The notes under the pieces are model-generated. The model did no database searches. It was not told the origin of the DNA and saw only the letters and a program-made list of their open reading frames with translations. A stretch of DNA of 64,000 bases, taken from Rhodanobacter sp. C01 (GTDB lineage Bacteria > Pseudomonadota > Gammaproteobacteria > Xanthomonadales > Rhodanobacteraceae). The stretch lies in NCBI RefSeq assembly GCF_002001045.1, contig NZ_MUNR01000011.1, forward strand, positions 62,001 to 126,000, given 5' to 3'. The position numbers and the translations under genes were made by a program. This document shows positions 26,194-35,536 of this stretch, one piece after another. Every line of letters begins with the position of its first letter. Positions within the stretch are counted from its first letter, which is position 1.

Positions 26194-27513
26194 TCAGCCG
26201 TGATGGGCGAACGCATCACGGGTAAGGTTCTCCGGCGCGCCACCGGTACACACCACATCGTCCTCGATGCGGATGCCGCCGTACTGGCGGAACGCATCGA
26301 CTTTCGCCCAGTCGATGTCGGCCGATACCGGCTTGTCGCGCAGTTCGGCCAGCAGCATGTCGATGAAGTACAGGCCCGGTTCGATCGTCACCACCATGCC
26401 CGGTTCCAGCACGCGGGTCATGCGCAGGTATGGGTGACCCTCCGGGCGTGCAATGCTGCCACCGTGCTCGCTCTGCTGGAAGCCGGCGACGTCGTGCACC
26501 TGCAGGCCGATCGGATGGCCGAGGCCGTGCGGGAAGAACGCGCTGCTCACGCCTGACTCCACCGCGCTCTCTGCACTCATGCGGATGAAGCCGTGCTCGC
26601 GCAGCACCCCGGCGAGCACGTGGTGAGCGTGGATGTGCAGTTCGGGATAGCTCTGCCCGGCGCGCACCATGGCGACGAAGCCTTGCTGGGCGGCATCGAC
26701 GCTGTCGATCAGTGCCTGGAATTCCGCCGCCTGCGGCGCGGCGTAAGTACGCGTGATGTCGCTGGCGTAACCGGCTGCGCTGGCGCCGGCATCGATCAGG
26801 AACGAGCGGCTATGTGCCGGCGGCGTGCGGTCGAAATGCGTGTAGTGCAGCACCGCGCCGTGTTGGTTGAGCGCGACGATGCTCGAGTACGGCAATTCGG
26901 CATCGGTCTGGCGCGCGGCGGCAAGATAGGTCAGGTGGATGCCGAACTCGCTGCGGCCGGCACGGAAGGCAGCTTCGGCTGCACGATGCGCGCGCGCACC
27001 GATGCGGCTGGCCTCGCGCATCAGTGCCAGTTCGTAAGGTGTCTTGTAGCTTCGATGCCAGTGCAGATAGTCGAGCACCGGTTGCGGGTTGCTGGTCTCC
27101 AGGCTGTCGATGCCGGGGCAGGCCGCGGCGATTACCGCGCGACTGCCGTCTGGCAATAGCACGATGGCTTCCGCTGCGCTGCGCACGATGGTGATGTCGA
27201 AGTGTTCGACCCAGTAACCATGTGGCGCGGCCGGTACCACGTGCCAATAGTCGCGCGGCTGCACGAAAATCAGCCGCGGTTTCTGGCCTGGCGTGTAGGC
27301 AATCCAGCTGCCCGGCGCGTCGGTCAGCGGCAGCCAGTGCCTGAAATGCGGATTGGCGACGAACGGGTAGTCCTGGTCATCCAGAAATTTGCGTAGCGGG
27401 GTACCGGCGGCGATCAGCAGATGGTCGAAACCGCCAAGCACGAGTGTGCGGTCGGCGCGTTCGCGCAGAGTGGCCAGATGCGAGGGATAAGACGCGGCGA
27501 GCTGATCGTGCAT
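26194..27513 (-). CDS. pepQ: Xaa-Pro dipeptidase (prolidase, M24B)
   Basis: A 439-residue proline dipeptidase of the PepQ/OPAA type. The N-terminal domain has ADRTLVLGGFDHLLIAAGT. The catalytic domain has the metal ligands in FLIDAGASAAGYASDITRTY (two Asp), PHGLGHPIGLQVHDVAGF (His), VTIEPGLYFI (Glu) and GGIRIEDDV (Glu). ATG 27513 is preferred because AGGAAC lies six bases upstream; the longer open frame to 27666 adds a low-complexity Ala/Thr-rich stretch. It is followed by a doubtful small frame and then the cyd operon on the same strand. Confidence 0.93.
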   Translation of the reverse strand: MHDQLAASYPSHLATLRERADRTLVLGGFDHLLIAAGTPLRKFLDDQDYPFVANPHFRHWLPLTDAPGSWIAYTPGQKPRLIFVQPRDYWHVVPAAPHGYWVEHFDITIVRSAAEAIVLLPDGSRAVIAAACPGIDSLETSNPQPVLDYLHWHRSYKTPYELALMREASRIGARAHRAAEAAFRAGRSEFGIHLTYLAAARQTDAELPYSSIVALNQHGAVLHYTHFDRTPPAHSRSFLIDAGASAAGYASDITRTYAAPQAAEFQALIDSVDAAQQGFVAMVRAGQSYPELHIHAHHVLAGVLREHGFIRMSAESAVESGVSSAFFPHGLGHPIGLQVHDVAGFQQSEHGGSIARPEGHPYLRMTRVLEPGMVVTIEPGLYFIDMLLAELRDKPVSADIDWAKVDAFRQYGGIRIEDDVVCTGGAPENLTRDAFAHHG

Positions 27514-27674
27514 GCGGGTTCCTGCAGCAGTGGCGGTGCTGGTCGTGGATGCGGGGGCAGCGGCAGGGACATCTGCCGTGCAGGCACTCTCACGCCGTGC
27601 CCGGACTGCCTCTAATGGTGTGGGATGGGGGCGACGGCGTTCATGATCGCGCGCCGTCGTTGTCACTGCCAGTG

Positions 27675-28034
27675 TCAGTTCTGTGCCAGCCAGCTCTCGA
27701 GCCGGGCGGCGTCGCTGTCGCTGATCGCCACGATGCGGTAGCCGGCCCAGATCTGTCCGGAACTGGCAGCGGCCTCATGCCATTGTTCCTGGATGCCGGC
27801 TTCGATCGGCTGCGATTGCGTCAGCATCCGGCCTGATCCGGGCAGACTCATGCTGACTTGGTAGATCGCCTCGCTGCGCGGTGCCTGCGCACAGATCAGC
27901 AGCATGCCGGTGCTGGAGAGATTGCCCAGGTGGCCGATCGGCAGGCCACTGATCACGTCGGTCACGATGGCTGTGACGGCGGCATGTTTGCGCTCGGCAC
28001 GGCGTTGGTTGCTGATGTTGTTCGGCGGACTCAT
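27675..28034 (-). CDS. PilZ-domain protein
   Basis: A 119-residue single PilZ domain. The cyclic-di-GMP-binding signature is visible: an arginine cluster QRRAERKHA (R-x-x-x-R) followed about 25 residues later by NLSSTGML (N/D-x-S-x-x-G). It is therefore a probable c-di-GMP receptor. The ATG overlaps the stop of the DUF1631 gene, suggesting the two proteins act together. Confidence 0.85.
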   Translation of the reverse strand: MSPPNNISNQRRAERKHAAVTAIVTDVISGLPIGHLGNLSSTGMLLICAQAPRSEAIYQVSMSLPGSGRMLTQSQPIEAGIQEQWHEAAASSGQIWAGYRIVAISDSDAARLESWLAQN

Positions 28035-30382
28035 CGTTGGCCGGGCTCCTGCGGAACGGGATGATGTGCGCTGGCCGACTGGCGCAGGTTGCCGGTCAGG
28101 CTGCGCCAGGCGCGGTCGAGCAGGCCTTCGCGCTGCACGGGTACTTCGCAGGCTTGGCCGATGGCTATCTGGTGGGCCAGCTCGGACAGGCTCATTTCCT
28201 CGCCACGCTGGCCGCGTCGGCTGACCAGCAAGCAGCGACCGGACATCTTCGAATACCAGGCCAGCTTGCGTCTTGCGAGCTGGCCGCTGACTGGGTCGAC
28301 GAATTCAAACCAGCTGCCGAACGGCAATTCGCTGAGACGCTTCTCGATGCGGCGATCGCGCGGACTCGGTTCCGGTGTTCTTGCAGGATGGGCAGTGGCT
28401 GCCTCATGCGGAGCGGAGTGCTTGGATTCGGTCGGGGGCGCCGATGAGCCGGGGTGCGGGTCTGGATGTGGTGCGGGTTGCTGGGTCGAATGCTGCTCGC
28501 CGAGGCGCTGGTGCTGCTTCAGACGGAGCGCAAGATCGGTGGCGCTGGGCAGGTCGGTCGGCGGATCGGGCTTCTCCGTCCCGAGCAGCCGTTGCGCTAC
28601 CTGTTCCGCTTCCTCGGCGTGCATGCCGATCTGCTGCAGACCGTTCTCCACGTTCTGCTGCAACTGCAGCCGGTCACCTGTTGGCAGGCGGCCGAGCAGC
28701 TGGTCGGTGATCACGAGCTGCTTGCCGAAGGCCTCGCTGTCCTCGCCATGGCGCAGCAGGGTCAGTGCCAACACGTCCGACCAGGCGCGGTCCAGCAGGG
28801 CACGCAGCAAGCCGCGTGGCGGCGCCAGCGCGAAGCGTTCGGCCATCAGTTCGCCAGCACGATGGCGTGCCTGGTCCAGTCGCTCGCGCCCTTGTGCGGC
28901 TTCGACATGGCGGCGTTCTGCTGCCTGCGCCTTGCGCGCGAGCAGGGCCAGATGGTGCTCGATGTCGGCGAGCAAGGTGGTGTACAGGCCGGCGCTCGGC
29001 GGTTCCTGGCTGGCGCGGGCGACCAGCTGCTCGAGCTTGTTCGCCAGCGGCCGATTGCTTTCGTCGTCGCTGCCGTCGAGCCAGTCGTTGGCGGCGGCGG
29101 TCACCGTGTCCAGCAACTTGCGTGCCGGATGCTCGCGCTTTTCGAAGAAGCCCTTGTCGGCAACCGCCATGCGCAGCACCGGCAACTGCAAGTCGCCGAG
29201 CAGGTTGTGCGCATTGCCACCTTGCTGGAGTTGCTGGCCGAGCTGCTCGAACAACATTGCGACCAGTTCCACGGTATCGCCCTGTTCGCCGGTCAGCTGG
29301 GTATGCGGGGCGCCGCTGGGCTTGCCGAGATTGAGCTGGATCAGCAGTTCCTCGCGCAGGCGCTGGGCACTGCGCAGCTCGCGACTGGCCTGACCGGTGA
29401 CCTGGGCCAGATGTTGCTGCAATGCCCCCAGCGCGGATTGCAGTTCGTCCGGGCTGGCGAGCTGTCCGCCAAGTTGCCCGGCGAGGTTGCCCTGATTGGC
29501 GCGCTGCTGCGCCAGCAGGTCGCGCAATGACTCCAGTACTTCGATCGAGCCGCCGGAGCCGCTGCTGCTGCCAGCTCCGCTGGTGGTATGTGCCGTTTCG
29601 ACTGTGGCCTCTGTTTCCGTGGGAGCAGTCCGAGGGCCTGTCCGTTTGGTGATGCTTCGTGGAATGGGGATGCTGCGCAGTTGCGGCAGGATGCCATCGG
29701 CCTGCAGTTGCGCATTGATGTTGTCGTAAAGGGGGATCAACGGCTGGATCAACCACTGGTCAAAACTTTGCAGCAGCAGTAACTGATGTGCCGGCGGCAA
29801 CTGCAGCTCGGCACTGGCCTCGTGAAACGCCAGGCTCAGCGCATGCGGCCCCAGTGGCAGCTTGGCTCCTTCCAGTGGCGGCGTGCCGACCAGCACGGCC
29901 AGTCGATAACCGAGTTCGTACAGCACGCTGCTGTGGCGCGCTTCGCCACGCGCACCCAGCTGATCCACCGCCATCGTCAGCTCCTGTTCGACTGGATCGA
30001 GCAACTCGAGCGACTGCCAGGACTTCTTGCTGGCAGCGTCCGAGGAGGCTGGCACTGCAGCATGGGCCTCCTCCAGTGCGTTGAAGGCCGCAGCGAGCCT
30101 GACGAGGAATCGCTGTTCGAACTGGGTTCGGTCCTGCAGCACGCGTTGCCGGCTGCCGTAGAAGTCCTGCTGCTGGACATGCTGGCGCGCACGTTCGGCC
30201 TGCGCGAACAGCTGTTGTTCGAAATCGCCCAGGCAGCGCCGCAACGGCTCGTGCAGGCCATCCACGCAGAGCTTGAAGCTTTCCTCGAGCAGCCGCTGCG
30301 CACGCGCAGGCCAGTGTCCGCTGGTCAGGCGGGCAACCTGATGGGACGCAGGCGAGCCGCGTCGATCCTGTCCGACATCCAT
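28031..30382 (-). CDS. DUF1631 family protein
   Basis: A 783-residue, mostly helical soluble protein matching DUF1631. Features are RLLEESFKLCVDGLHEPLRR near the start, a variable linker rich in Thr, Ser and Gly (about 240-275), and a C-terminal region with LSELPFGSWFEFVDPVSGQL and RKLAWYSKMSGRCLLVSRRG that looks PilZ-like. The family has no established biochemical function. Translational coupling to a PilZ protein points to a role in c-di-GMP signalling, which is inference. Confidence 0.8.
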   Translation of the reverse strand: MDVGQDRRGSPASHQVARLTSGHWPARAQRLLEESFKLCVDGLHEPLRRCLGDFEQQLFAQAERARQHVQQQDFYGSRQRVLQDRTQFEQRFLVRLAAAFNALEEAHAAVPASSDAASKKSWQSLELLDPVEQELTMAVDQLGARGEARHSSVLYELGYRLAVLVGTPPLEGAKLPLGPHALSLAFHEASAELQLPPAHQLLLLQSFDQWLIQPLIPLYDNINAQLQADGILPQLRSIPIPRSITKRTGPRTAPTETEATVETAHTTSGAGSSSGSGGSIEVLESLRDLLAQQRANQGNLAGQLGGQLASPDELQSALGALQQHLAQVTGQASRELRSAQRLREELLIQLNLGKPSGAPHTQLTGEQGDTVELVAMLFEQLGQQLQQGGNAHNLLGDLQLPVLRMAVADKGFFEKREHPARKLLDTVTAAANDWLDGSDDESNRPLANKLEQLVARASQEPPSAGLYTTLLADIEHHLALLARKAQAAERRHVEAAQGRERLDQARHRAGELMAERFALAPPRGLLRALLDRAWSDVLALTLLRHGEDSEAFGKQLVITDQLLGRLPTGDRLQLQQNVENGLQQIGMHAEEAEQVAQRLLGTEKPDPPTDLPSATDLALRLKQHQRLGEQHSTQQPAPHPDPHPGSSAPPTESKHSAPHEAATAHPARTPEPSPRDRRIEKRLSELPFGSWFEFVDPVSGQLARRKLAWYSKMSGRCLLVSRRGQRGEEMSLSELAHQIAIGQACEVPVQREGLLDRAWRSLTGNLRQSASAHHPVPQEPGQR

Positions 30383-30461
30383 GAAAGAACCCGTCTATAT
30401 CCCCCGATGTCGCAAGTCTATGCCGGTTGCCACGGGTATGCCATCGCCGCTCGCGGTGGGC

Positions 30462-31628
30462 TCAATCGAGAAAACTGGCGATCACGTCGTTGAGAAAACG
30501 CTGGCCCAGTGCGGTGGTGCGCAGTTGCTGCGGATTGTCGTGCAGCCAGCCGCGCTGCCGGCCTGCAGCCAGTGATGCGGCGATGTGATCCGGCGCCAAG
30601 CCGGTGCGCTCTGCGAAGTCCGCCGTCGGCACGCCGTCGATCAGGCGCAAGGCATTGAGCATGTACTCGAACGGCAACTCGGCCGCGCTGACCACGCTGT
30701 CACCCCCGATGCGTGCCGCACCGCCAGCCGCATCCAGGTAAGCGCGCGGATGGCGGGCTTTCCAGCGCCGGTGCACCTGGCCGCTGGTGGCATCGCTCAG
30801 CTTGCCGTGTGCACCGGCACCGATGCCGAGGTAATCCCCGAAGCGCCAGTAATTGAGGTTGTGCGTGCAGCGCCGGCCAGGCAGGGCATACGCGGAGATT
30901 TCGTACTGGCCGTAGCCGGCGGTGGCGAGGCGGGCTTCGCAGGCTTCCTGCATGGCCCAGGCGTGATCGTCGTCCGGTAGTGGCGGTGGGTTGGCGGCGA
31001 ACGCGGTGTTCGGCTCCACCGTCAGCTGGTAGTGCGAGATGTGCGTGGGCTTGAGCGCGACCGCGCGTTCCACGTCCGCCAGCGCGCCATCCAGCGTCTG
31101 CTGCGGCAGCGCGTACATCAGGTCGAGGTTGATGTTGGCGTAGCCGGCGTCCTGCGCCGACTTCACCGCGGCCTCGGCTTCGCCAGACGAATGAATGCGG
31201 CCGAGTCGCCTCAGCTTGTCGTCGTCGAAGCTCTGCACGCCGAACGAGATGCGGTTGACGCCCGCAGCCAGGTAACCGTCGAAACGACCGTGCTCGATCG
31301 TGCCCGGGTTGGTCTCCAGGGTGATCTCGGCGTCATCAGCCAGCGGCAGGCGCTCGCGCACGCCATCGAGCAGGCGCGCGATCAGTTCGGGCGCGAACAG
31401 GCTCGGTGTGCCGCCGCCGAAGAAGATACTGACAATCGGTCGCCCTACGAGCGCCGCGCCAAAGTCGGCGCGGTCGGCATCCAGATCGGCGAGCAGGTGA
31501 TCGATGTAATCGGCGTACGGTGGCGGCTCGCTGCGCAGGCCGTGCGAATTGAAATCGCAGTACGGACACTTCTTCACGCACCATGGCATGTGGATGTACA
31601 GCGACAGCGGTGGCGCGACGAGGCTCAT
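30462..31628 (-). CDS. hemW: HemW-like radical SAM protein (haem chaperone)
   Basis: A 388-residue radical-SAM protein with PLSLYIHMPWCVKKCPYCDF, containing C-x3-C-x2-C plus the extra Cys, followed by VSIFFGGGTPSL and ISFGVQSFDDDKLRRLGR. Members were long called anaerobic coproporphyrinogen oxidase but HemW binds and transfers haem. The HNx-type C-terminal motif HNLNYWRFGDYLGIGAGAHG is present. The ATG at 31628 overlaps the rdgB stop. The gene order rph-rdgB-hemW is conserved widely. Confidence 0.93.
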   Translation of the reverse strand: MSLVAPPLSLYIHMPWCVKKCPYCDFNSHGLRSEPPPYADYIDHLLADLDADRADFGAALVGRPIVSIFFGGGTPSLFAPELIARLLDGVRERLPLADDAEITLETNPGTIEHGRFDGYLAAGVNRISFGVQSFDDDKLRRLGRIHSSGEAEAAVKSAQDAGYANINLDLMYALPQQTLDGALADVERAVALKPTHISHYQLTVEPNTAFAANPPPLPDDDHAWAMQEACEARLATAGYGQYEISAYALPGRRCTHNLNYWRFGDYLGIGAGAHGKLSDATSGQVHRRWKARHPRAYLDAAGGAARIGGDSVVSAAELPFEYMLNALRLIDGVPTADFAERTGLAPDHIAASLAAGRQRGWLHDNPQQLRTTALGQRFLNDVIASFLD

Positions 31629-32224
31629 GCGCGCAGTTCGCGCAGCCGAGCGTGCAGCAAGGCGAGGGCCTGTCCGCGATGGCTGAGCTTGTTCTTCAGC
31701 GCGTCGTCCATCTCGGCCACGCTCTGTGCGCAGCCTTCGGGCAGGAACACCGGGTTGTAGCCGAAGCCGCCGCTGCCGCGTCCTTCGGCGAGGATACGGC
31801 CGTGCCAGCGTGCTTCGGCGATCAGCGGGGCCGGGTCGTTGGCGTGTTGCAGCAACACCAGCACGCAGATGAAGAACGCGCCGCGCTGTGCCGTTGGCAC
31901 GCCATCGAGTTCGCGCAGCAACTTGGCGTTGTTTGCCGCCGCATCGCCGTGGCCGCCGTTGTAGCGCGCCGAGTACAGCCCCGGCGCGCCGTGCAAATGG
32001 TCCACGCACAGGCCCGAGTCATCCGCCAGCGCAGGCAGGCCGCTGGCCTGCGCGGCGTGGCGTGCCTTGAGCAGGGCGTTCTCGACGAAGGTCAGGCCGG
32101 TTTCCTCGGCGTCTTCTATGCCCAGGCTGGCCTGGGGAATGACTTCGAGGCCACTGTCGGCCAGTAGGGCGCCGAATTCCTTGAGCTTGCCCGGGTTGCT
32201 GCTGGCTAGGACGATGCGCGGCAT
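31625..32224 (-). CDS. rdgB: dITP/XTP pyrophosphatase
   Basis: A 199-residue house-cleaning nucleotidase that removes inosine and xanthosine triphosphates. Family motifs: IVLASSNPGKLKEF, TFVENALLKARHA, ALADDSGLCVDHL, YSARYNGG, GFGYNPVFLPEG and LSHRGQAL. It overlaps hemW by ATGA and starts 5 bp after rph. Confidence 0.95.
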   Translation of the reverse strand: MPRIVLASSNPGKLKEFGALLADSGLEVIPQASLGIEDAEETGLTFVENALLKARHAAQASGLPALADDSGLCVDHLHGAPGLYSARYNGGHGDAAANNAKLLRELDGVPTAQRGAFFICVLVLLQHANDPAPLIAEARWHGRILAEGRGSGGFGYNPVFLPEGCAQSVAEMDDALKNKLSHRGQALALLHARLRELRA

Positions 32225-32229
32225 CGTGC

Positions 32230-32961
32230 TCAGCCCTGCGCCAGTGCTGCGCGCTGTGCCACCACCAGTTCGCCGATGCCTTTCTCGGCCAGTGCCAGCA
32301 GGGCATCCATCTCGTCGCGGCGGAAGGCGTGGCCCTCGGCGGTGCCCTGCACCTCGATGAAACCGCCGCCGTCGTTCATCACCACGTTCATGTCGGTGTC
32401 GCAGCCGGAGTCTTCGACGTAATCCAGGTCGAGCACCGGCATGCCCTGATAGATGCCGACCGAGACCGCGGCCACCGCGCCGATGATCGGGTTGCGCTTG
32501 AGGTTCTCGCGCTTCATCAGCAGGCTCACCGCATCGGCCAGGGCCACATAGGCGCCGGTGATCGCTGCGGTACGGGTGCCGCCGTCGGCCTGCAGCACAT
32601 CGCAATCCAGCGTGATCACGCGTTCGCCCAATGCCTGACGGTTGACGCAGGCACGCAGGCTGCGGCCGATCAGGCGCTGGATTTCCATCGTGCGGCCGCC
32701 CTGGCCGCCGCGCGCGGCTTCACGCTGCATGCGGGTGTTGGTGGCCCGTGGCAGCATGCCGTATTCGGCGGTAACCCAGCCTTCACCCTTGCCGCGCAGC
32801 CATGCCGGCGCGCGATCCTCGATGCTGGCCGTGCACAGCACGCGAGTGTCGCCGAAGCTCACCAGCACCGAACCTTCGGCGTGGCGGGTGTAATGGCGTT
32901 CGATGCTGACGGTGCGCAGTTGGTCGCTGGCGCGACCACTGGGGCGGGTGACGGAATTCAT
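32230..32961 (-). CDS. rph: Ribonuclease PH
   Basis: A 243-residue phosphorolytic 3'-5' exoribonuclease for tRNA maturation. It shows [34 protein letters not shown], the [20 protein letters not shown] stretch (written as RQALGER then [13 protein letters not shown]) and [20 protein letters not shown]. The frame is intact, unlike the frameshifted rph of E. coli K-12. It is divergent from yicC. Confidence 0.96.
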   Translation of the reverse strand: MNSVTRPSGRASDQLRTVSIERHYTRHAEGSVLVSFGDTRVLCTASIEDRAPAWLRGKGEGWVTAEYGMLPRATNTRMQREAARGGQGGRTMEIQRLIGRSLRACVNRQALGERVITLDCDVLQADGGTRTAAITGAYVALADAVSLLMKRENLKRNPIIGAVAAVSVGIYQGMPVLDLDYVEDSGCDTDMNVVMNDGGGFIEVQGTAEGHAFRRDEMDALLALAEKGIGELVVAQRAALAQG

Positions 32962-33055
32962 GGGGGTGGTTCCTGGCGTCGCTTGGCCGGATTGGGCAAG
33001 GCGGGACGGGAGAGTTTACCATTGCGCTCTTTCCCCACGTCCGGACGGCGCCACA

Positions 33056-33916
33056 ATGATCCGCAGCATGACGGCTTATGCCAGTGCCGAAACCACCGGT
33101 CCCGCCGGCACGCTCAGCTGCGAGCTGCGCACGGTCAACCACCGTTATCTGGAGCTGAGCCCGCGCCTGCCGGATGATCTGCGCAGTTTCGAGTCGCAGT
33201 TGCGCGAGCGGATCGCGGCGAAGCTGTCGCGCGGCAAGCTCGACATCACGGTGCGCCGCACCGGCGATGCGCGCAGCGAATCGCTGCAGATCAACAACGC
33301 GCTGCTGTCCCGCTTGTCGGAACTGAATCTGGACATGCTTGCGCGCTTTCCCGGCATGCAGGTGCAATTCACGGAGTTGCTGCGTTTCCCCGGCGTAATG
33401 CAGCAGGCCGAACTGGATCCGGAAGCGCAACAGGCCGCCTTGTTCGATGTTCTCGATCGCGCTCTCGATGCACTTACCGCCACCCGCGAACGCGAGGGCG
33501 AGAAGCTGGGCGAGATCCTGCGCGACAAGCTGGATGCCATCGAGCGCGTGGTCGCCGACGTGCGCAGCTGGATGCCGGAGATCCGCGCCGCATTGCGCAC
33601 GCGGCTGGACACGCGCCTCGCCGACCTCAAGCAACCGGTAGAGCCGGGTCGGTTGGAGCAGGAACTGGTATTGCAGATCACGCGCACCGATGTGGACGAA
33701 GAGCTGGATCGCCTCACCACGCATATTGGCGAAACGCGGCGGGTACTGGGGTTGAAGGAGCCGGTCGGCCGCCGGCTGGATTTCCTGATGCAGGAATTCA
33801 ACCGCGAGGCTAACACCCTCGGATCCAAGTCGGTCGATGCGCGCAGCACCAATGCCGCGGTCGAGTTGAAGGTGCTGATCGAGCAGATGCGCGAACAGGT
33901 GCAGAACATCGAATGA
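33056..33916 (+). CDS. yicC: YicC-family endoribonuclease
   Basis: A 286-residue YicC/YloC family protein. It begins MIRSMTAYASAE with the family's conserved CELRTVNHRYLELSPRLP, and ends with the conserved EFNREANTLGSKS then ELKVLIEQMREQVQNIE. E. coli YicC is an endoribonuclease that acts on small RNAs such as RyhB. In many gammaproteobacteria yicC is followed directly by gmk; here the quorum-sensing cassette separates them by about 3.2 kb. Confidence 0.94.
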   Translation: MIRSMTAYASAETTGPAGTLSCELRTVNHRYLELSPRLPDDLRSFESQLRERIAAKLSRGKLDITVRRTGDARSESLQINNALLSRLSELNLDMLARFPGMQVQFTELLRFPGVMQQAELDPEAQQAALFDVLDRALDALTATREREGEKLGEILRDKLDAIERVVADVRSWMPEIRAALRTRLDTRLADLKQPVEPGRLEQELVLQITRTDVDEELDRLTTHIGETRRVLGLKEPVGRRLDFLMQEFNREANTLGSKSVDARSTNAAVELKVLIEQMREQVQNIE

Positions 33917-33979
33917 TGTCGCAGGTCGCTGCCGTCAGGCTGCCTACTTCCGGTTGATACGCGCAACGTCGGCAGGAAG

Positions 33980-34012
33980 ATGAAAAAGAAAATGGCGCCC
34001 GTATGGGCGCCA
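33980..34012 (-). terminator. Probable terminator facing luxR
   Basis: Read leftward, TTGGCGCCC-ATAC-GGGCGCCA is followed by a T-rich tract (TTTTCTTTTTC). It lies about 200 bp beyond the luxR stop. The 296-bp interval between yicC and luxR holds nothing else I can identify. Confidence 0.6.
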
Positions 34013-34212
34013 AGGTGAGTCCTTTCGGTGATACGCACGAGGTTGCCCGGTGTCTCCATTCCACGCGGCACGCCGCACTGGCCATGCTGCCGGGGCATCC
34101 AGCCGGCTTGAGCAACCTGATGAGAAGGTTATCGGGATGGTTCCTCAGGTAAACCTGTAGGATCTACCAGTTGATTTGCTGAGCCGGGATTTGCCAGTAC
34201 ACATCGAACTGA

Positions 34213-34926
34213 TCAGAGGATTCCCAGCAGCAGGGCTTTCGCAACGGCCTGCGTCTTGTTGGCGACGTTGAGTTTGGTCAGGCTGCTTGCGATATGGAAC
34301 GTTACCGTGCGTTCGGAGATGCCCAAGATCTGCCCGATCGCATCGGCCGTTTTCCCCGCGGCACTCCATCGCAGCACTTCGCTTTCACGGGCTGTCAGCT
34401 CGCAGCCGTGTTCAGGCACGAGTTTTTGGATTTCTGCAGTCCCGATCAATCCATGGATGACATGCGATAGCCAGACCAGTTGCATTTCCGTCTCGGCCAG
34501 TTCGGATGAGGTCACTGTCTCATGTGATCGTGCCAGAGAAAGCATCCCGGTCGTCATGTGCTTGCCGTGAGTGGCCAGCGCCCAGCCGTGCCGTATTCCA
34601 TGGGCACGTGCCTCTTCCCAGAAGGCTGGTTGGCTATCGAAGAGATCGGCCTTCCAAACTACAGGAGACAGCTCCTGCGATGCCCGTTGGATGAGCGGGT
34701 CGATTTCAAGATATTGATTCGCGAAATAGTGCTCCAGCCAATGCGCAGGATATGTGCTGGCCCATGTGACACCTGGACGTGACAAGGGAAAGGGTACGCG
34801 CAGGACGTAAGAGCAATATTCGAAGCCCAGGTCGTTGACGATGACAGCAAGTTCTCTCAGAACATCGGCGGATGATCCCGCCGATGAAGTGAGTCGATTC
34901 AGGCAATCTTCGCGCCAAGCATTCAC
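34213..34926 (-). CDS. LuxR-family acyl-homoserine-lactone receptor/regulator
   Basis: A 237-residue quorum-sensing regulator. The N-terminal autoinducer-binding domain keeps the six ligand-pocket residues of TraR: Trp63, Tyr67, Asp76, Pro77, Trp91 and Gly114. The C-terminal LuxR helix-turn-helix (about 172-235) shows LTARESEVLRWSAAGKTADA and ISERTVTFHIASSLTKLN. It is divergent from the RsaM-like gene, and luxI lies on the far side of it, so this is a cognate rather than an orphan regulator. A degenerate lux box in the shared promoter region suggests feedback. Confidence 0.92.
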   Translation of the reverse strand: MNAWREDCLNRLTSSAGSSADVLRELAVIVNDLGFEYCSYVLRVPFPLSRPGVTWASTYPAHWLEHYFANQYLEIDPLIQRASQELSPVVWKADLFDSQPAFWEEARAHGIRHGWALATHGKHMTTGMLSLARSHETVTSSELAETEMQLVWLSHVIHGLIGTAEIQKLVPEHGCELTARESEVLRWSAAGKTADAIGQILGISERTVTFHIASSLTKLNVANKTQAVAKALLLGIL

Positions 34927-34943
34927 TTTTATAGCCCTGTGTC

Positions 34944-34963
34944 ATCTGCAAAAACTGACAGTT
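34944..34963. promoter_or_regulatory. Degenerate lux box between luxR and the RsaM-like gene
   Basis: ATCTGCAAAAACTGACAGTT keeps the CTG-N10-CAG core of a 20-bp lux box and shares the terminal ACAGTT with the perfect box before luxI. It lies 18 bp before the luxR start and 67 bp before the RsaM-like start, so it could control either gene. Confidence 0.5.
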
Positions 34964-35029
34964 GGTCGTCTTGCGAGGCTGGGGTTACGGTAGGCCTCGG
35001 GGGTCACTGAAATCTTTATAGGAAGTGCC

Positions 35030-35437
35030 GTGAGCTCATTATTTTCGTGTGCTATTTCTCCGGAAAACTCGCTTGATGGCTATATACGCCTTACGTTTGA
35101 TGCGTTTTCGAGTCTGCATTTCCGGCGGAAGCTGGCATGGGAAGACAAGGATCTTCAGCAGGACCTTATCGTAGAGGATGTTCCTGCCTCCTGCGCGGGG
35201 TATTGCGAGTGGGCGACCGATGGCGCGCTTCCGGTCAGCATCGGATGGGCCTGGTTCGGGGTAGCCGATGGGCGACGGTTTATTGCGCCCGGCGGGATAA
35301 GCAGCAATGTCATGCTCGTAACGCAGGCCAGTTACGACCTTGGCACGCACAGGACCGATGAACTGTTGCGTGCATGGTTGTCTGGCGAAAGCTGGCAAAA
35401 CGACGAAATCGAGCATGGCTTCCGAGCCATGCGATAG
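35030..35437 (+). CDS. RsaM-like (DUF4902) quorum-sensing modulator
   Basis: A 135-residue soluble protein with a GTG start behind GGAAG. Its core (AGYCEWATDGALPVSIGWAW, then APGGISSNVML, SYDLGTHRTDELLRAWL) resembles the RsaM/DUF4902 family known from Pseudomonas fuscovaginae, Burkholderia and Acinetobacter. In those species rsaM lies between luxR and luxI and dampens AHL production. The same position here supports the call. No DNA-binding motif is visible. The mechanism is unknown. Confidence 0.7.
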   Translation: MSSLFSCAISPENSLDGYIRLTFDAFSSLHFRRKLAWEDKDLQQDLIVEDVPASCAGYCEWATDGALPVSIGWAWFGVADGRRFIAPGGISSNVMLVTQASYDLGTHRTDELLRAWLSGESWQNDEIEHGFRAMR

Positions 35438-35536
35438 CTCCTCTTGGGCAGGCATTGTCGATGACGTTGCCGACCATTGCAGTACGCCGCCCGATTTCGT
35501 CCGGGAAGTTCCGTACGCTGAACTTTCTATAGTCAC

